DNA of 64,000 bases from Massilia sp. IC2-477 (lineage in GTDB: Bacteria; Pseudomonadota; Gammaproteobacteria; Burkholderiales; Burkholderiaceae_D). The DNA is taken from NCBI RefSeq assembly GCF_020707265.1, contig NZ_JAJFEQ010000007.1, positions 336,328 through 400,327 on the forward strand, given 5' to 3'. This document shows positions 42,673-52,088 of the stretch, one piece after another. How positions within the stretch are numbered: the stretch's first letter is position 1; every line of letters starts with the position of its first letter. A model generated the notes under the pieces. The model saw only the letters and a program-made list of their open reading frames with translations. It was not told the origin of the DNA and did no database searches. Position numbers and translations under genes: made by a program.

Positions 42673-43584
42673 ATGACCACCCCCAACCCTTCCGCCATCA
42701 AGACCTGGCTGCTCGAACTCCAGTCCCGCATCGTCGGCGCGCTGGAAGCCGTTGACGGCAAACCCTTCCTGGTCGATACCTGGGAGCGGCCGGAAGGTGG
42801 CGGCGGGATCTCGCGCCTGATCGAGGAAGGCAATGTGTTCGAGCGCGGCGGGGTGAACTTCTCGCACGTGACCGGCGCCAGCCTGCCGCCCTCGGCCATG
42901 GCCGCGCGGCCGGAACTGGCGGGCCGGGCCTGGGAAGCGATGGGCGTGTCGCTGGTGCTGCACCCGCGTAACCCCTACGTGCCGACCGTGCACATGAACG
43001 TGCGCTTCTTCGAAGCCACGGCCGAAGGAAAAGACCCGGTCTGGTGGTTCGGCGGCGGCATGGACCTGACGCCCTACTACGGCAACATCGAGGATGCGCG
43101 CCACTTCCACCAGGTCTGCCACGACGCCCTGGCGCCCTATGGCGAGGACCTGCACCCGCGCTTCAAGAAGTGGTGCGACGAGTACTTCTACCTGAAGCAC
43201 CGCAAGGAACCCCGCGGCGTGGGCGGCATCTTCTTCGATGACTTCAACGAAACCGGCTTCGACGATTCCTTCGCGATGGTCCAGAAGGTCGGCGACGGCT
43301 TCCTGGCTGCCTACCTGCCGATCCTGCAGGCGCGCAAGGACACGCCCTACGGCGAACGCGAGCGCGACTTCCAGGCCTACCGGCGCGGACGCTACGTCGA
43401 ATTCAACCTCGTGTGGGACCGCGGCACCCTGTTCGGCCTGCAGTCGGGCGGCCGCACCGAAGCGATCCTGATGTCGATGCCGCCGATCGTGAAATGGCGC
43501 TACGACTGGCATCCGGAACCGGGCAGTCCTGAAGCCGCCCTGTACACGGACTTCCTCGTCCACCGGGACTGGTTGGCATCGTGA
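42673..43584 (+). CDS. hemF: Oxygen-dependent coproporphyrinogen III oxidase
   Basis: A 303-residue enzyme that decarboxylates coproporphyrinogen III to protoporphyrinogen IX using oxygen, so haem synthesis here can run aerobically. Conserved blocks are [53 protein letters not shown] and [19 protein letters not shown] 42673 gives the usual N-terminus; an in-frame GTG at 42631 overlaps a TACAAT -10-like box and is rejected. The stop overlaps the nadD GTG start, so hemF heads the hemF-nadD-rsfS-rlmH-maf series. Confidence 0.96.
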   Translation: MTTPNPSAIKTWLLELQSRIVGALEAVDGKPFLVDTWERPEGGGGISRLIEEGNVFERGGVNFSHVTGASLPPSAMAARPELAGRAWEAMGVSLVLHPRNPYVPTVHMNVRFFEATAEGKDPVWWFGGGMDLTPYYGNIEDARHFHQVCHDALAPYGEDLHPRFKKWCDEYFYLKHRKEPRGVGGIFFDDFNETGFDDSFAMVQKVGDGFLAAYLPILQARKDTPYGERERDFQAYRRGRYVEFNLVWDRGTLFGLQSGGRTEAILMSMPPIVKWRYDWHPEPGSPEAALYTDFLVHRDWLAS

Positions 43585-44228
43585 TTCCCTGCATTGCCCT
43601 GCTGGGTGGCAGCTTCGACCCGGTGCACCACGGCCACGTCGCGCTGGCCGCGCTGTTTGCCGACCTGCTGCATCCGGACCAGTTGCGCATCCTGCCGGCC
43701 CGTCCGTGGCAGAAGAGCAGCCTGCAAGCGAGCGACCAGCAGCGCGTGGCGATGCTGGAGCTGGCGTTCAGGGAACAGCCGTTCGCCGTCACGATCGACT
43801 CGCAGGAGATCGAACGCGCCAGCCCCACCTACACGGTCGAGACCCTGCGCGCGCTGCGCCAGCAACTCGGCGATGAGGCCTCGATCGTCTTCGTGATGGG
43901 CGCCGACCAGTTGCAAAAGCTCGACAGCTGGCGCGATTGGGAAGAACTGTTCATGCTCGCCAACCTGGGCGTGGCGGCCCGTCCTGGCTATGCGCTGGAC
44001 CAGGACCGGTTGCCGCCCGCGGTGGCCAACGAACTCGCGGGCCGGCTGGCGACGCCTGCGCAGGTGCGCGCCTCGCCGCTCGGCAAGGTATGCCTGGCCC
44101 ATACGCTGGCGGTAGATATTTCCGCCACTCAAGTACGGAACGCCTTGCGCACAGGGGAAGACACAAGCGCGCTGCTTCCCCCGCAAGTGCTAGACTATAT
44201 TCAACAACACAACTTATACAGAAGCTAA
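43581..44228 (+). CDS. nadD: Nicotinate-nucleotide adenylyltransferase
   Basis: A 215-residue enzyme that adenylates nicotinate mononucleotide to deamido-NAD in NAD synthesis. The nucleotidyltransferase motif [11 protein letters not shown] and the C-terminal [10 protein letters not shown] motif are present. Translation starts at a GTG whose bases overlap the hemF TGA (GTGA), and the stop overlaps the next ATG (TAATG). The pairing of nadD with rsfS and rlmH is conserved across many bacteria and supports the call. Confidence 0.95.
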   Translation: MIPCIALLGGSFDPVHHGHVALAALFADLLHPDQLRILPARPWQKSSLQASDQQRVAMLELAFREQPFAVTIDSQEIERASPTYTVETLRALRQQLGDEASIVFVMGADQLQKLDSWRDWEELFMLANLGVAARPGYALDQDRLPPAVANELAGRLATPAQVRASPLGKVCLAHTLAVDISATQVRNALRTGEDTSALLPPQVLDYIQQHNLYRS

Positions 44229-44911
44229 TGGATATCAAGAAACTGCAAACCGTCGTCGTTGACGCCCTCGAAGACGTCAAGGGCCAGGAGATCGTCCTGT
44301 TCGACACGACGCACCTGACCAGCCTGTTCGACCGCATCGCGGTCGTCTCGGGCACCTCGAACCGCCAGACCAAGGCGCTGGCCGCCTCGGTGCGCGACAA
44401 GGTCAAGGAAGCAGGCGGCGACGTGGTCGGCATGGAAGGCGAAGACACCGGCGAATGGGTGCTGGTCGACCTGGGCGACATGATCGTCCACATCATGCAG
44501 CCGGCCATCCGCCAGTACTACCGCCTGGAAGAAATCTGGGGCGAGAAGCCGGTCAAGCTGGGCGCGGCCAAGCGCAAGTCGACGCCGGAAGCGGCGGAAG
44601 CGGCCGAATCGAAGACCAAGTCGAAGCACCTGGCCGCCAACAAGGACGAGCCGGAAGCCAAGCCGGTTAACGAGCGCAAGCCTGCCGCGCGCAAGGCCGC
44701 CGCCACCAAGACCACCGCCGCCGCCAAGAAGCCAGCCGCCAAGAAGGTCCCGACCGGCAAGACCGTGAAGGTCGCACCGAGCAAGAGCGAGGTCGCCGCC
44801 GTCGAGGCCACCAAGGCCAAGCCGCCGAAGCGCACTCCGAAGGCCGCTGCCCCGGTGGACGCCGAGCCGGTGAAAAAGGTGATCCGCCGCGTCAAGAAGG
44901 CCGCAGAGTAA
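44228..44911 (+). CDS. rsfS: Ribosomal silencing factor RsfS with histone-H1-like tail
   Basis: A 227-residue protein. Residues 1-~110 are a complete RsfS/Iojap domain ([62 protein letters not shown]), which binds ribosomal protein L14 on the large subunit and blocks subunit joining. Residues ~112-227 are a low-complexity Lys/Ala/Pro/Thr tail ([18 protein letters not shown]) resembling histone H1 or AlgP. Ordinary RsfS proteins have 105-130 residues. The tail is strongly basic and likely binds RNA or DNA. The start overlaps the nadD stop (TAATG). Confidence 0.93.
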   Translation: MDIKKLQTVVVDALEDVKGQEIVLFDTTHLTSLFDRIAVVSGTSNRQTKALAASVRDKVKEAGGDVVGMEGEDTGEWVLVDLGDMIVHIMQPAIRQYYRLEEIWGEKPVKLGAAKRKSTPEAAEAAESKTKSKHLAANKDEPEAKPVNERKPAARKAAATKTTAAAKKPAAKKVPTGKTVKVAPSKSEVAAVEATKAKPPKRTPKAAAPVDAEPVKKVIRRVKKAAE

Positions 44912-44930
44912 TCCGCCGCTTTCGACGCTC

Positions 44931-45401
44931 ATGCAACTGATCATTGCCGCAGTCGGGCACAAGATGCCGGCCTGGATCGAATCCGGGTTCGGCGAGTACA
45001 CGAAGCGCATGCCGCCCGAGCTGCGCATCGTGCTCAAGGAAATCAAGCCGGTCGAACGTTCCGGCAGCAAGACCGCCGCCACCGCGATGGCGCTCGAGCG
45101 CGAGCGCATCGAAGCGGTGCTGCCGAAAGGCGTGCGCATCATCGCACTGGACGAGCGCGGCAAGGACCTGACGAGCGTGGGCCTGTCGCAGATGCTGGAG
45201 CAATGGCAGCAGGACGGGCGCGACACCGCCTTCCTGATCGGCGGCGCCGACGGACTCGATCCCGAACTGAAGGCACGCGCCGAAGGCATGATCCGCATCT
45301 CCAGCATGACGCTGCCGCACGGTATCGTGCGCGTGATGCTGGCGGAACAGCTGTACCGTGCCTGGTCGATCACCCAGAACCATCCGTACCACCGCGTCTG
45401 A
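44931..45401 (+). CDS. rlmH: 23S rRNA (pseudouridine-1915 N3)-methyltransferase
   Basis: A 156-residue SPOUT methyltransferase that modifies helix 69 of 23S rRNA on assembled ribosomes. The start [15 protein letters not shown], the SAM-binding knot ([11 protein letters not shown]) and the conserved C-terminus ([20 protein letters not shown], ending HPYHRV) are complete. It is the conserved neighbour of rsfS, 20 nt downstream, in the same operon. Confidence 0.97.
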   Translation: MQLIIAAVGHKMPAWIESGFGEYTKRMPPELRIVLKEIKPVERSGSKTAATAMALERERIEAVLPKGVRIIALDERGKDLTSVGLSQMLEQWQQDGRDTAFLIGGADGLDPELKARAEGMIRISSMTLPHGIVRVMLAEQLYRAWSITQNHPYHRV

Positions 45402-45416
45402 CCCATCGCGCCCACC

Positions 45417-46034
45417 ATGAAACTCACCGACAAGAAAATCTACCTCGCCTCGAAAAGCCCACGCAGGCGCGAACTGCTGCGCCAGGTCGGCGTGGAATTC
45501 GAACTGCTGATGCTGCGCAGCGACCCGACACGCGGCGCCGACGTCAGCGAAGACGTGCTGACGGGCGAAGACCCGCGTGACTACGTGGCCAGGGTCGCGA
45601 AGGAGAAAGGCGCATTCGCCTGGAACCTGCTGCAGGTGCGCCGCCAGCCGCTGCGCCCGGTCCTGACCGCCGACACCACCGTCACCATCGACGGCGAAAT
45701 CCTCGGCAAGCCGACCGACAATGCCGAGGCGGTCGCCATGCTGGAGCGCCTGTCCGGACGCACGCACGAGGTGCTGACCTCGGTGGCGGTGCATTCGGAA
45801 CGCATCGCCGAACAGATCACCCAGGTGTCGACGGTGCGCTTCGCCAAGCTGACCCCGGCCCAGATCCGCGCCTACTGCACCACGACGGAGCCCTACGACA
45901 AGGCCGGCGGCTACGGCATCCAGGGCCTGGCGGCGCTGTTCGTCGAGCACATCGAGGGCAGCCATTCGGGGATCATGGGGCTGCCGCTGTTCGAGACCGC
46001 GACTCTCCTCCGTAAAGCTGGGTATAACGTGTAG
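45417..46034 (+). CDS. Maf-family nucleotide pyrophosphatase
   Basis: A 205-residue Maf/Ham1-like pyrophosphatase that hydrolyses non-canonical or dTTP/UTP-type nucleotides to monophosphates. The signature ASKSPRRRELLRQVG and the catalytic region VLTADTTVTIDGEILGKP are intact, as is the C-terminal EPYDKAGGYGIQG loop. It is closest to the YhdE type by this motif set. It follows rlmH by 15 nt. Its TAG stop lies inside the left edge of the cruciform repeat at 46031-46139. Confidence 0.94.
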   Translation: MKLTDKKIYLASKSPRRRELLRQVGVEFELLMLRSDPTRGADVSEDVLTGEDPRDYVARVAKEKGAFAWNLLQVRRQPLRPVLTADTTVTIDGEILGKPTDNAEAVAMLERLSGRTHEVLTSVAVHSERIAEQITQVSTVRFAKLTPAQIRAYCTTTEPYDKAGGYGIQGLAALFVEHIEGSHSGIMGLPLFETATLLRKAGYNV

Positions 46035-46139
46035 GGTGGGCGGATTCCGCCCACGCGGTGATTGTCGGGGGCCGCGGTTTCGTGCCGGATGATCTCGCAG
46101 CGAACGATCACCGCGTGGGCGGACAAGCCGCCACCCTAC
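46031..46139. repeat. Cruciform repeat, GTAGGG-type family
   Basis: The 109-nt element has outer arms GTAGGGTGGGCGG and CCGCCACCCTAC and perfect 16-nt inner arms at 46047-46062 (CCGCCCACGCGGTGAT) and 46107-46122 (complement). It lies between maf and rng, with the maf stop inside the left arm, in the same downstream-of-gene setting as the 33.3-kb copy. Confidence 0.82.
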
Positions 46140-46215
46140 GGAAACCGGCTTTCCACCATCCCCGGATCCATCCGCCCGTGTATCATGGCACCCTGAACAA
46201 TATCGCACGGTTGCC

Positions 46216-47688
46216 ATGAACGAAGACATCCTCATCAACATCACCCCGCAGGAAACGCGCGTGGCGCTGATCCTGCAGGGCGCTGTGCAGGAACTGCACA
46301 TCGAGCGCACCCTCACGCGCGGGTTGGCGGGGAACGTCTATCTCGGCAAGGTCGTGCGCGTCCTGCCGGGCATGCAATCGGCCTTCATCGACATCGGCCT
46401 GGAGCGCGCGGCCTTCCTGCACGTGGCCGATATCTGGGAAGCGCGCAACCACGAAGGCCCGAACGGCGCCCTGGCCGCCCCCACCCCCATCGAAAAGCTG
46501 CTGTTCGACGGCCAGGTGCTGACCGTGCAGGTGATCAAGGACCCGATCGGCACCAAGGGCGCGCGCCTGTCGACCCAGATCTCGATCGCCGGCCGCATGC
46601 TGGTCTACCTGCCCCAGGACCAGCACATCGGCATCTCGCAGAAGATCGAGAAGGAAGCCGACCGCGAACACCTGCGCACCCGCCTGACGAACCTGCTGCC
46701 GAAGGAAGAAAAGGGCGGCTACATCGTGCGCACCCAGGCCGAGGAAGCCTCGGACGCCGACCTGGCCGCCGACGTCGACTACCTGCGCAAGACCTGGGCC
46801 GCGATCCAGCAGGGCGCGCGTACCCGCCCGCCCACTTCCCTGCTCTACCAGGACCTGAACCTGGCCCAGCGCGTGCTGCGCGACTTCGTCACCGACGAGA
46901 CCGCGACCATCCAGGTCGACTCGCGCGAGAACTACAATATGCTGGTCGAGTTCGCGCAGGTCTACACCCCGAGCGTGCTGTCGCGCCTGACCCACTACAC
47001 CGGCGAGCGCCCGCTGTTCGACCTGTACGGCGTCGAGGAAGAGATCCTGCGCGCGCTGGGCCGGCGCGTGGACCTGAAGAGCGGCGGCTACCTGATCGTC
47101 GACCAGACCGAGGCGATGACGACCATCGACGTCAACACCGGCGGCTACGTCGGCGGACGCAACTTCGCCGACACCATCTTCAAGACCAACCTGGAAGCCG
47201 CGCACGCGATCGCGCGCCAGCTGCGCCTGCGCAACCTGGGCGGCATCATCATCCTCGACTTCATCGACATGGAGAACAACGAGCACCGCAACGCCGTGCT
47301 TGCGGAACTCAAGAAGACCCTGGCGCGCGACCGCACCAAGGTCTCGGTGAGCGGCTTCTCGGCCCTCGGCCTGGTCGAGATGACCCGCAAGCGCACGCGC
47401 GAATCGCTGGCCCACATCTTGTGCGAGCCCTGCCCCGCCTGCAGCGGCAAGGGACAAGTCAAAACCTCGCGCACGATCTGCTACGAGATCCTGCGCGAAC
47501 TGCTGCGCGAAGCCAAGCAGTTCAACCCGCGCGAATTCCGCATCGTCGCGTCGCAGGAAGTCATCGACCTGTTCCTGGAAGAAGAATCGCAGCACCTGGC
47601 CATGCTGGGCGACTTCATCGGCAAGCGGATTTCGCTGCAGGTGGAGAAGGGTTACCACCAGGAACAGTACGACGTGATTCTCATGTAA
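46216..47688 (+). CDS. rng: Ribonuclease G
   Basis: A 490-residue endoribonuclease of the RNase E/G family, acting in 16S rRNA 5'-end maturation and mRNA decay. The S1 domain (residues ~35-125), the 5' sensor and RNase H-like region, the DNase I-like catalytic site (QTEAMTTIDVNTGGYVG, IIILDFIDM with the Mg-binding Asp residues) and the Zn-link CPACSGKG are all present. It lacks the long C-terminal scaffold of RNase E. Genomically, maf-rng adjacency is common in proteobacteria. Confidence 0.96.
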   Translation: MNEDILINITPQETRVALILQGAVQELHIERTLTRGLAGNVYLGKVVRVLPGMQSAFIDIGLERAAFLHVADIWEARNHEGPNGALAAPTPIEKLLFDGQVLTVQVIKDPIGTKGARLSTQISIAGRMLVYLPQDQHIGISQKIEKEADREHLRTRLTNLLPKEEKGGYIVRTQAEEASDADLAADVDYLRKTWAAIQQGARTRPPTSLLYQDLNLAQRVLRDFVTDETATIQVDSRENYNMLVEFAQVYTPSVLSRLTHYTGERPLFDLYGVEEEILRALGRRVDLKSGGYLIVDQTEAMTTIDVNTGGYVGGRNFADTIFKTNLEAAHAIARQLRLRNLGGIIILDFIDMENNEHRNAVLAELKKTLARDRTKVSVSGFSALGLVEMTRKRTRESLAHILCEPCPACSGKGQVKTSRTICYEILRELLREAKQFNPREFRIVASQEVIDLFLEEESQHLAMLGDFIGKRISLQVEKGYHQEQYDVILM

Positions 47689-47739
47689 GCGTGAATCGGT
47701 AAGTTGTATCCAGTTCTGGTTTGACTGCACCGTACTGTT

Positions 47740-48639
47740 ATGGATCATCTAGACGCTCTCCGGTTCTTCCTCGACGTGTCCGAAAAGGGTAGCTTTTCCG
47801 CCGTGGCGCGGCAAAGGCAGGTTGCTACGTCGACAGTAACCCTGGCAGTCAACCAGCTCGAGCAGGTGTTCGGAGCTCGTCTCGTAACGCGATCCACACG
47901 ACGGCTCGCGTTTACGCATGAGGGTGAGATGCTGCTGGTGGAGGCGAAGCGGATCCTGACGGATTGGGACACCGCCTTGCAAAGCATCCGCCAGGATGAT
48001 GAACTGACGGGCCCGATAGGCGTCACCGCAACGAATGACTTCGGACGCTCCCAATTGCGTGCCATCCTTGACGCATTCCAGGACAAGCATCCCAAAGTTC
48101 ACATCAGTCTGTTCTTGAGCGATAACACCGTGAATCTCATTGATGGGCAGATCGATCTCGCCCTGCGATATGGGCCATTGGAGGATTCCAGCCTGCAGGC
48201 GCGCATGCTATGGCGCGGAAAGCGCGTCGTCTGTGCGGCGCCCAGCTATTGGAAGCGCCACGGACGTCCTGATCATCCGAATGATCTGCTGCAGCATAAT
48301 TGCATGATCCTCGCCCGGCCTGGTGCTCCGCTGTCGACCTGGGGATTCCGTGACAGCGACCGGCACTTCGCGATAAAAGTGCGGGGTGATCGACAGGCAA
48401 GCGATGGTGCCGTGCTACGTGAATGGGCGACCCAGGGAGCTGGTGTCATTTTCAAGAATCAGCAAGACATTCAGGAAGAGTTGGCAAGCGGCGCGCTCGA
48501 GGGGGTGCTGGGCGAGTTCTCTGCAGGGCCCGTCGACCTGTATGCCGTCTACTCCGGCCCCCCACAAAGCCGACGTGTTGCTGCGCTCGTTCAGTTCTTG
48601 TCGGATGTTCTCGCGGACAAACGAAAGCCTGGCCAGTAA
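47740..48639 (+). CDS. LysR-family transcriptional regulator
   Basis: A 299-residue LysR regulator. Residues ~1-60 are the winged helix-turn-helix (MDHLDALRFFLDVSEKGSFSAVARQR); residues ~90-290 form the type 2 periplasmic-binding-like effector domain (GPIGVTATNDFGRSQL, IDLALRYGPLEDSSL). It belongs to the CrgA/DsdC-like group often controlling oxidoreductases. The converging nitroreductase and SDR genes are probable partners, though they are not divergent, so this is inference. Base composition here is lower in GC than the flanking operons, fitting an acquired islet. Confidence 0.92.
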   Translation: MDHLDALRFFLDVSEKGSFSAVARQRQVATSTVTLAVNQLEQVFGARLVTRSTRRLAFTHEGEMLLVEAKRILTDWDTALQSIRQDDELTGPIGVTATNDFGRSQLRAILDAFQDKHPKVHISLFLSDNTVNLIDGQIDLALRYGPLEDSSLQARMLWRGKRVVCAAPSYWKRHGRPDHPNDLLQHNCMILARPGAPLSTWGFRDSDRHFAIKVRGDRQASDGAVLREWATQGAGVIFKNQQDIQEELASGALEGVLGEFSAGPVDLYAVYSGPPQSRRVAALVQFLSDVLADKRKPGQ

Positions 48640-48681
48640 CTGTTTGCGTTGCCGCACATTCTCGAGGTCCGAGCAGGAAAA

Positions 48682-48713
48682 CTGCCCCGCACGTCCTCGA
48701 GTATGCGGGGTAG
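48682..48713. terminator. Hairpin terminator between converging LysR and nitroreductase genes
   Basis: CTGCCCCGCA (48682-48691) pairs with TGCGGGGTAG (48704-48713) over 10 positions with one G-T wobble. TTTT follows on the minus strand side and TTTATT close by on the plus strand, so it can serve both genes. Confidence 0.65.
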
Positions 48714-48720
48714 CGTTTAT

Positions 48721-49338
48721 TCAGATCAGTTCCAGCACCTCGGGAAGAGGACGGCGCGGCTTGCGTGGCCAATTGCCCGGAAGTGCATAACCGACCGCCA
48801 GCAACATCACCGGGATCTCATTCTCACCGAGTCCGAATTCCCGTGCCACGGCGGGCGCATCGAAACCGATCATGGGTGCGGAGCCAAGACCGGCCGCCTG
48901 TGCCGCGTGGATCAGCGTAGTCGCGCCAAAAGTCGCGCTGCGAACCGCCTCGTCGCGCTGGACTTGCGGCTTGCCGTCGTAGAGCATTTTAGCGGCGCCT
49001 TCCCAGCCTGGCACCATGTTGGCCGGCATGATGCCCGCCTCGACAACGGGAGCCAGGCGTGCAGGAATCGTGCGGTGATCGGCCAGTTGCCCGACGACGA
49101 TGAAGGTCACCGCGGCTTCGGTGATCTTCGCCTGATCCCAGCCGATCGCACGCAGCCTGGCTTTCGCTTCGTGAGTCCGCACGGCGATGAATCGCCAGTT
49201 TTGCAGGTTGAAGGAAGTGGGCGCGGTTGTGGCGAGCTTGATCAGGTCGTGAATCTGCTCGTCGCTGATGCTGCGGGTTGCGTCGAAGAGATTTGTCGTG
49301 CTGCGCTGTTCGATGATTGGGGTGGAAAAGGTAGCCAT
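48721..49338 (-). CDS. Nitroreductase-family FMN oxidoreductase
   Basis: A 205-residue NfsB/NfnB-like flavoprotein that reduces nitro groups or quinones with NAD(P)H. The FMN-binding start (RSTTNLFDATRSISDEQIHDLI), the PTSFNLQNWRFI segment and the GLGSAPMIGFD loop are typical. No signal peptide, so cytoplasmic. It lies 84 nt downstream of the SDR gene on the same strand, so the two are probably an operon. Lower GC than the surrounding core genes. Confidence 0.92.
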   Translation of the reverse strand: MATFSTPIIEQRSTTNLFDATRSISDEQIHDLIKLATTAPTSFNLQNWRFIAVRTHEAKARLRAIGWDQAKITEAAVTFIVVGQLADHRTIPARLAPVVEAGIMPANMVPGWEGAAKMLYDGKPQVQRDEAVRSATFGATTLIHAAQAAGLGSAPMIGFDAPAVAREFGLGENEIPVMLLAVGYALPGNWPRKPRRPLPEVLELI

Positions 49339-49422
49339 GGTTATCTTTCGGAAGTTGGCGAGTCGTCGCTCGCGGTCGGGTACGCGGAAATCAGGAGAGG
49401 CGTGGAAAGGGAGACGCTGGTT

Positions 49423-50211
49423 CTAGAGAATGTTCTCCACCACCCCGCCATCGACCCTGAGTGCGCTGCCGGTAGTGGCCGAGGCATGCGCCGAACTAAT
49501 GTAGAGAATCATGTTCGCAACTTCGTCGACGGTCGCCGGCCTGCGGATGATGGAGGAGCTGCGATGATTGGCGATGAAGTTGGCCGCGACATCATCGATA
49601 CTCGTGCCGGTCTTTTCAGCGTCCGGCCTGAGGAGATCAGCGACGCCCTCCGACAGGGTCGGCCCCGGCAAGACCGCGTTGACCGTCACGCCGGTTCCCG
49701 CCAGACGCTTGGCGAGCCCGCGCGACACGGCCAGTTGCGCTGTCTTGGTGAAGCCATAATGGATCATGTCGGCGGGAATATTAATGGCCGATTCAGATGA
49801 GATGAAAACGATCCGGCCCCACCCTTGCGAAACCATCTTCTGAGCGTAATGTCGTGCCAAGCGCACACCGGACATGACATTTGTCTGGAAATAATGATTC
49901 CATTCCGCGTCATCCGTTTCAAAGAAATCATTGAGACCATATATTCCGACATTGTTGACGACAATATCGAAATGCGGATGCGCCTCGAATAGTGCGGATA
50001 CATCGGATTCGACAGACATGTCTCCTGCAAAGCCACTAGCTTTTGCTCGAAGCCCTTGCAGCCGTTCGAGCGCCGATGCGACGCTAGCCTGGCTCCTGCC
50101 ATTGATGACCACTTCCGCTCCAGCAGCCAGGAAACCTCGGGCGGCAGCAAAGCCAATGCCGCTGGTGGAGCCGGTCACCAGTACTTTTCGGTTGATGAAT
50201 TCGATTTCCAT
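49423..50211 (-). CDS. Short-chain dehydrogenase/reductase
   Basis: A 262-residue classical SDR. The cofactor motif TGSTSGIG, the NNVG strand, the catalytic Ser (FISSESAINIP) and the YxxxK motif (YGFTK) are present. An Arg in NGRSQ after strand 2 suggests NADP preference. The C-terminus SALRVDGGVVENIL is typical. Substrate unknown. ATG 50211 has an AAGGA site; the upstream in-frame ATG has none. The coding sequence has stretches well below 50% GC, unlike the core genes, which suggests recent transfer. Confidence 0.93.
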   Translation of the reverse strand: MEIEFINRKVLVTGSTSGIGFAAARGFLAAGAEVVINGRSQASVASALERLQGLRAKASGFAGDMSVESDVSALFEAHPHFDIVVNNVGIYGLNDFFETDDAEWNHYFQTNVMSGVRLARHYAQKMVSQGWGRIVFISSESAINIPADMIHYGFTKTAQLAVSRGLAKRLAGTGVTVNAVLPGPTLSEGVADLLRPDAEKTGTSIDDVAANFIANHRSSSIIRRPATVDEVANMILYISSAHASATTGSALRVDGGVVENIL

Positions 50212-50523
50212 TTTCCTTGTCCTCGATATTAATTGCTTCGTTTCGCGTTTCATTGCCTGATTGGCGTCGAATTACGAGGTTTCAATTCTATGCAGAGCCG
50301 CTGCGCTTGATAATCCAGCCCGCTTGAAAATCATTTTTTGAGCTTGTCGAAAGATGGGCCAGCTTGGACTGAGGATCTGCATGACGCCCTGCCCATCCTC
50401 GTGCGTTTCAGCAATGGCACTAGGCTGCGCGAGTATTACGATGTCACCCCGGTGTAACAATCGGGCGGCTGTCCGGCAGGGCCCGCGTATGATGGGCTCA
50501 ACAGACATTTGCCAGGACATCCG
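50212..50523. other. Intergenic region with a possible gene remnant
   Basis: About 310 nt between the SDR and CYTH-CHAD genes. The plus strand at 50338-50457 holds a 39-codon frame ending VRFSNGTRLREYYDVTPV, which reads like the C-terminus of a protein, but it has no proper start or ribosome site and may be a remnant of a gene lost when the neighbouring islet arrived. No RNA gene or terminator is evident. Confidence 0.3.
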
Positions 50524-52032
50524 ATGGAAACCGAACTCAAACTGAAGCTCGCGACCGCCGACGTGGCGCGCATGCGCGAGCATCCCCTGCTCGCCGAACT
50601 GTCGACCGCAGCGCCGCGCGAGCACGAACTTCTCGACACCTATTACGACACCCCGGAACTTGACCTATGGCGCGGCGGCCTGACGCTACGCGTGCGGCGC
50701 GACGGCGAAGCCTGGATCCAGACCGTCAAGACGGCATCCGCCGGCTCGCCCGTGTTGCACGAGCGCGGCGAATGGGAATCGCCGCTGGAGGGCCCGCAGC
50801 CCGATCCGGCCGACCTGTCGCGCCAAATCAAACCGCAGCGCCTGCGCGAGCTCCTGCGTTCGCCCGCGATCGTCGGCCAGCTGCAGCCGGTATTCACCAA
50901 CACCACCCACCGCACCACCTGGGACATCGCCCTGCCTGGCGGCCAGTTGGTCGAGTGCGCGCTCGACAGCGGCAGCATCGATGCCAGCGGCAATGGCCGC
51001 AATGCCGAGATCGGCGAACTGGAACTGGAACTCAAGCACGGTAATCCCACCCGGCTGTTCGAGCTGGCGCTGGCCCTGCACGAAGACATTCCGCTGGAAG
51101 TGGCCAACGATTCCAAGGCCGCGCGCGGCTACGCCCTGCTGCAGGACGAAGTCCCGGCCCCGGTCAAGGCCACGCCGGTACGCCTGGGGCGCAAGATGCG
51201 CATGGAGGAAGCGCTGCAATGCATCGGGCTGAACTGCATGGCGCAGATCGAATCCAACGTGCCCGGTGTGCTGGCGCGCAGCGTGGAGAGCCTGCACCAG
51301 ATGCGGGTCGGCCTGCGCCGCCTGCGCGCCCTGCTCGACATGTTCCGCGACCTGACGCCCCTGCCGCCCGAGCTCCAGGAAGAGCTCGACTGGCTGTCCG
51401 GCGAACTGGGCGCGACGCGCGACTGGGATGTGCTGGCCGACAGCACCCTGCCCGCGGTCAAGGGCATCCACACCGAAGCGCTGCAGGCTGCGGCCAGGGA
51501 GCACGCCCGCAACCTGCACCGCAATATGCTGCCGACCCTGCATTCGCCGCGCTACACCCACCTCATGCTGCGCATGAACGGCTGGCTGCGCGGCCGCCAG
51601 TGGCGCCCGGCGTCCGGCCTGGCGAAGGACGACCCGCTGCACCAGCACGCGCTCGACGGCCTGGTGCCGCTCGTGCGCAAGGCGCAGAAGCGCCTGCGCA
51701 AGCGCATCGAGGCGCTCGACGAGAACGATGCACCGGCCCGTCACCGGGTGCGCATCGCGGCCAAGAAGGCGCGCTATGCGGCCGAGTTCTTCCGCGACCT
51801 ACTGCCCGAGAAGGAGGTCAAGGCCTACATCAAGTGCCTGTCCCAGCTGCAGGACCGGCTCGGCCACCTCAACGACCTGGCGGTGGCAGGCAGGCTGCTG
51901 CCGGTGCTGGAGAACGGCGGCCACGCCCACGACGGCGGCTATGCGCGCGGCTGGGTGGCCGGCAGCGCGGACGCCGGCGCCCACGGCCTGCGCGAGGCGC
52001 TCGGCAAGGTGGCGCGTCTCAGGCTCGCCTGA
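50524..52032 (+). CDS. CYTH and CHAD domain protein
   Basis: A 502-residue cytoplasmic protein. The CYTH domain (~1-200) starts with the ExExK triphosphate-binding motif (METELKLKL) and keeps the basic and acidic tunnel residues (LTLRVRRDGEAWIQTVK, IGELELELKHG). The CHAD domain (~225-500) is helical with conserved His/Arg positions (VESLHQMRVGLRRLRALL, RHRVRIAAKKARYAAEF) and binds inorganic polyphosphate. Together they suggest an enzyme that cleaves triphosphate while bound to polyphosphate granules. The start at ATG 50524 places ExExK at the N-terminus as expected. It is not obviously in an operon. Confidence 0.93.
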   Translation: METELKLKLATADVARMREHPLLAELSTAAPREHELLDTYYDTPELDLWRGGLTLRVRRDGEAWIQTVKTASAGSPVLHERGEWESPLEGPQPDPADLSRQIKPQRLRELLRSPAIVGQLQPVFTNTTHRTTWDIALPGGQLVECALDSGSIDASGNGRNAEIGELELELKHGNPTRLFELALALHEDIPLEVANDSKAARGYALLQDEVPAPVKATPVRLGRKMRMEEALQCIGLNCMAQIESNVPGVLARSVESLHQMRVGLRRLRALLDMFRDLTPLPPELQEELDWLSGELGATRDWDVLADSTLPAVKGIHTEALQAAAREHARNLHRNMLPTLHSPRYTHLMLRMNGWLRGRQWRPASGLAKDDPLHQHALDGLVPLVRKAQKRLRKRIEALDENDAPARHRVRIAAKKARYAAEFFRDLLPEKEVKAYIKCLSQLQDRLGHLNDLAVAGRLLPVLENGGHAHDGGYARGWVAGSADAGAHGLREALGKVARLRLA

Positions 52033-52088
52033 ATTGCGGACGGACGTATGGCGCGCGGCGCCCTACGCCCACCGTGTAGCATGGGGCG

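Noticed and set aside
50272..50625. 117-codon minus-strand frame at the start of the CYTH-CHAD gene
   Set aside because: It overlaps the CYTH N-terminus in antisense and has shadow-like composition without a ribosome site.
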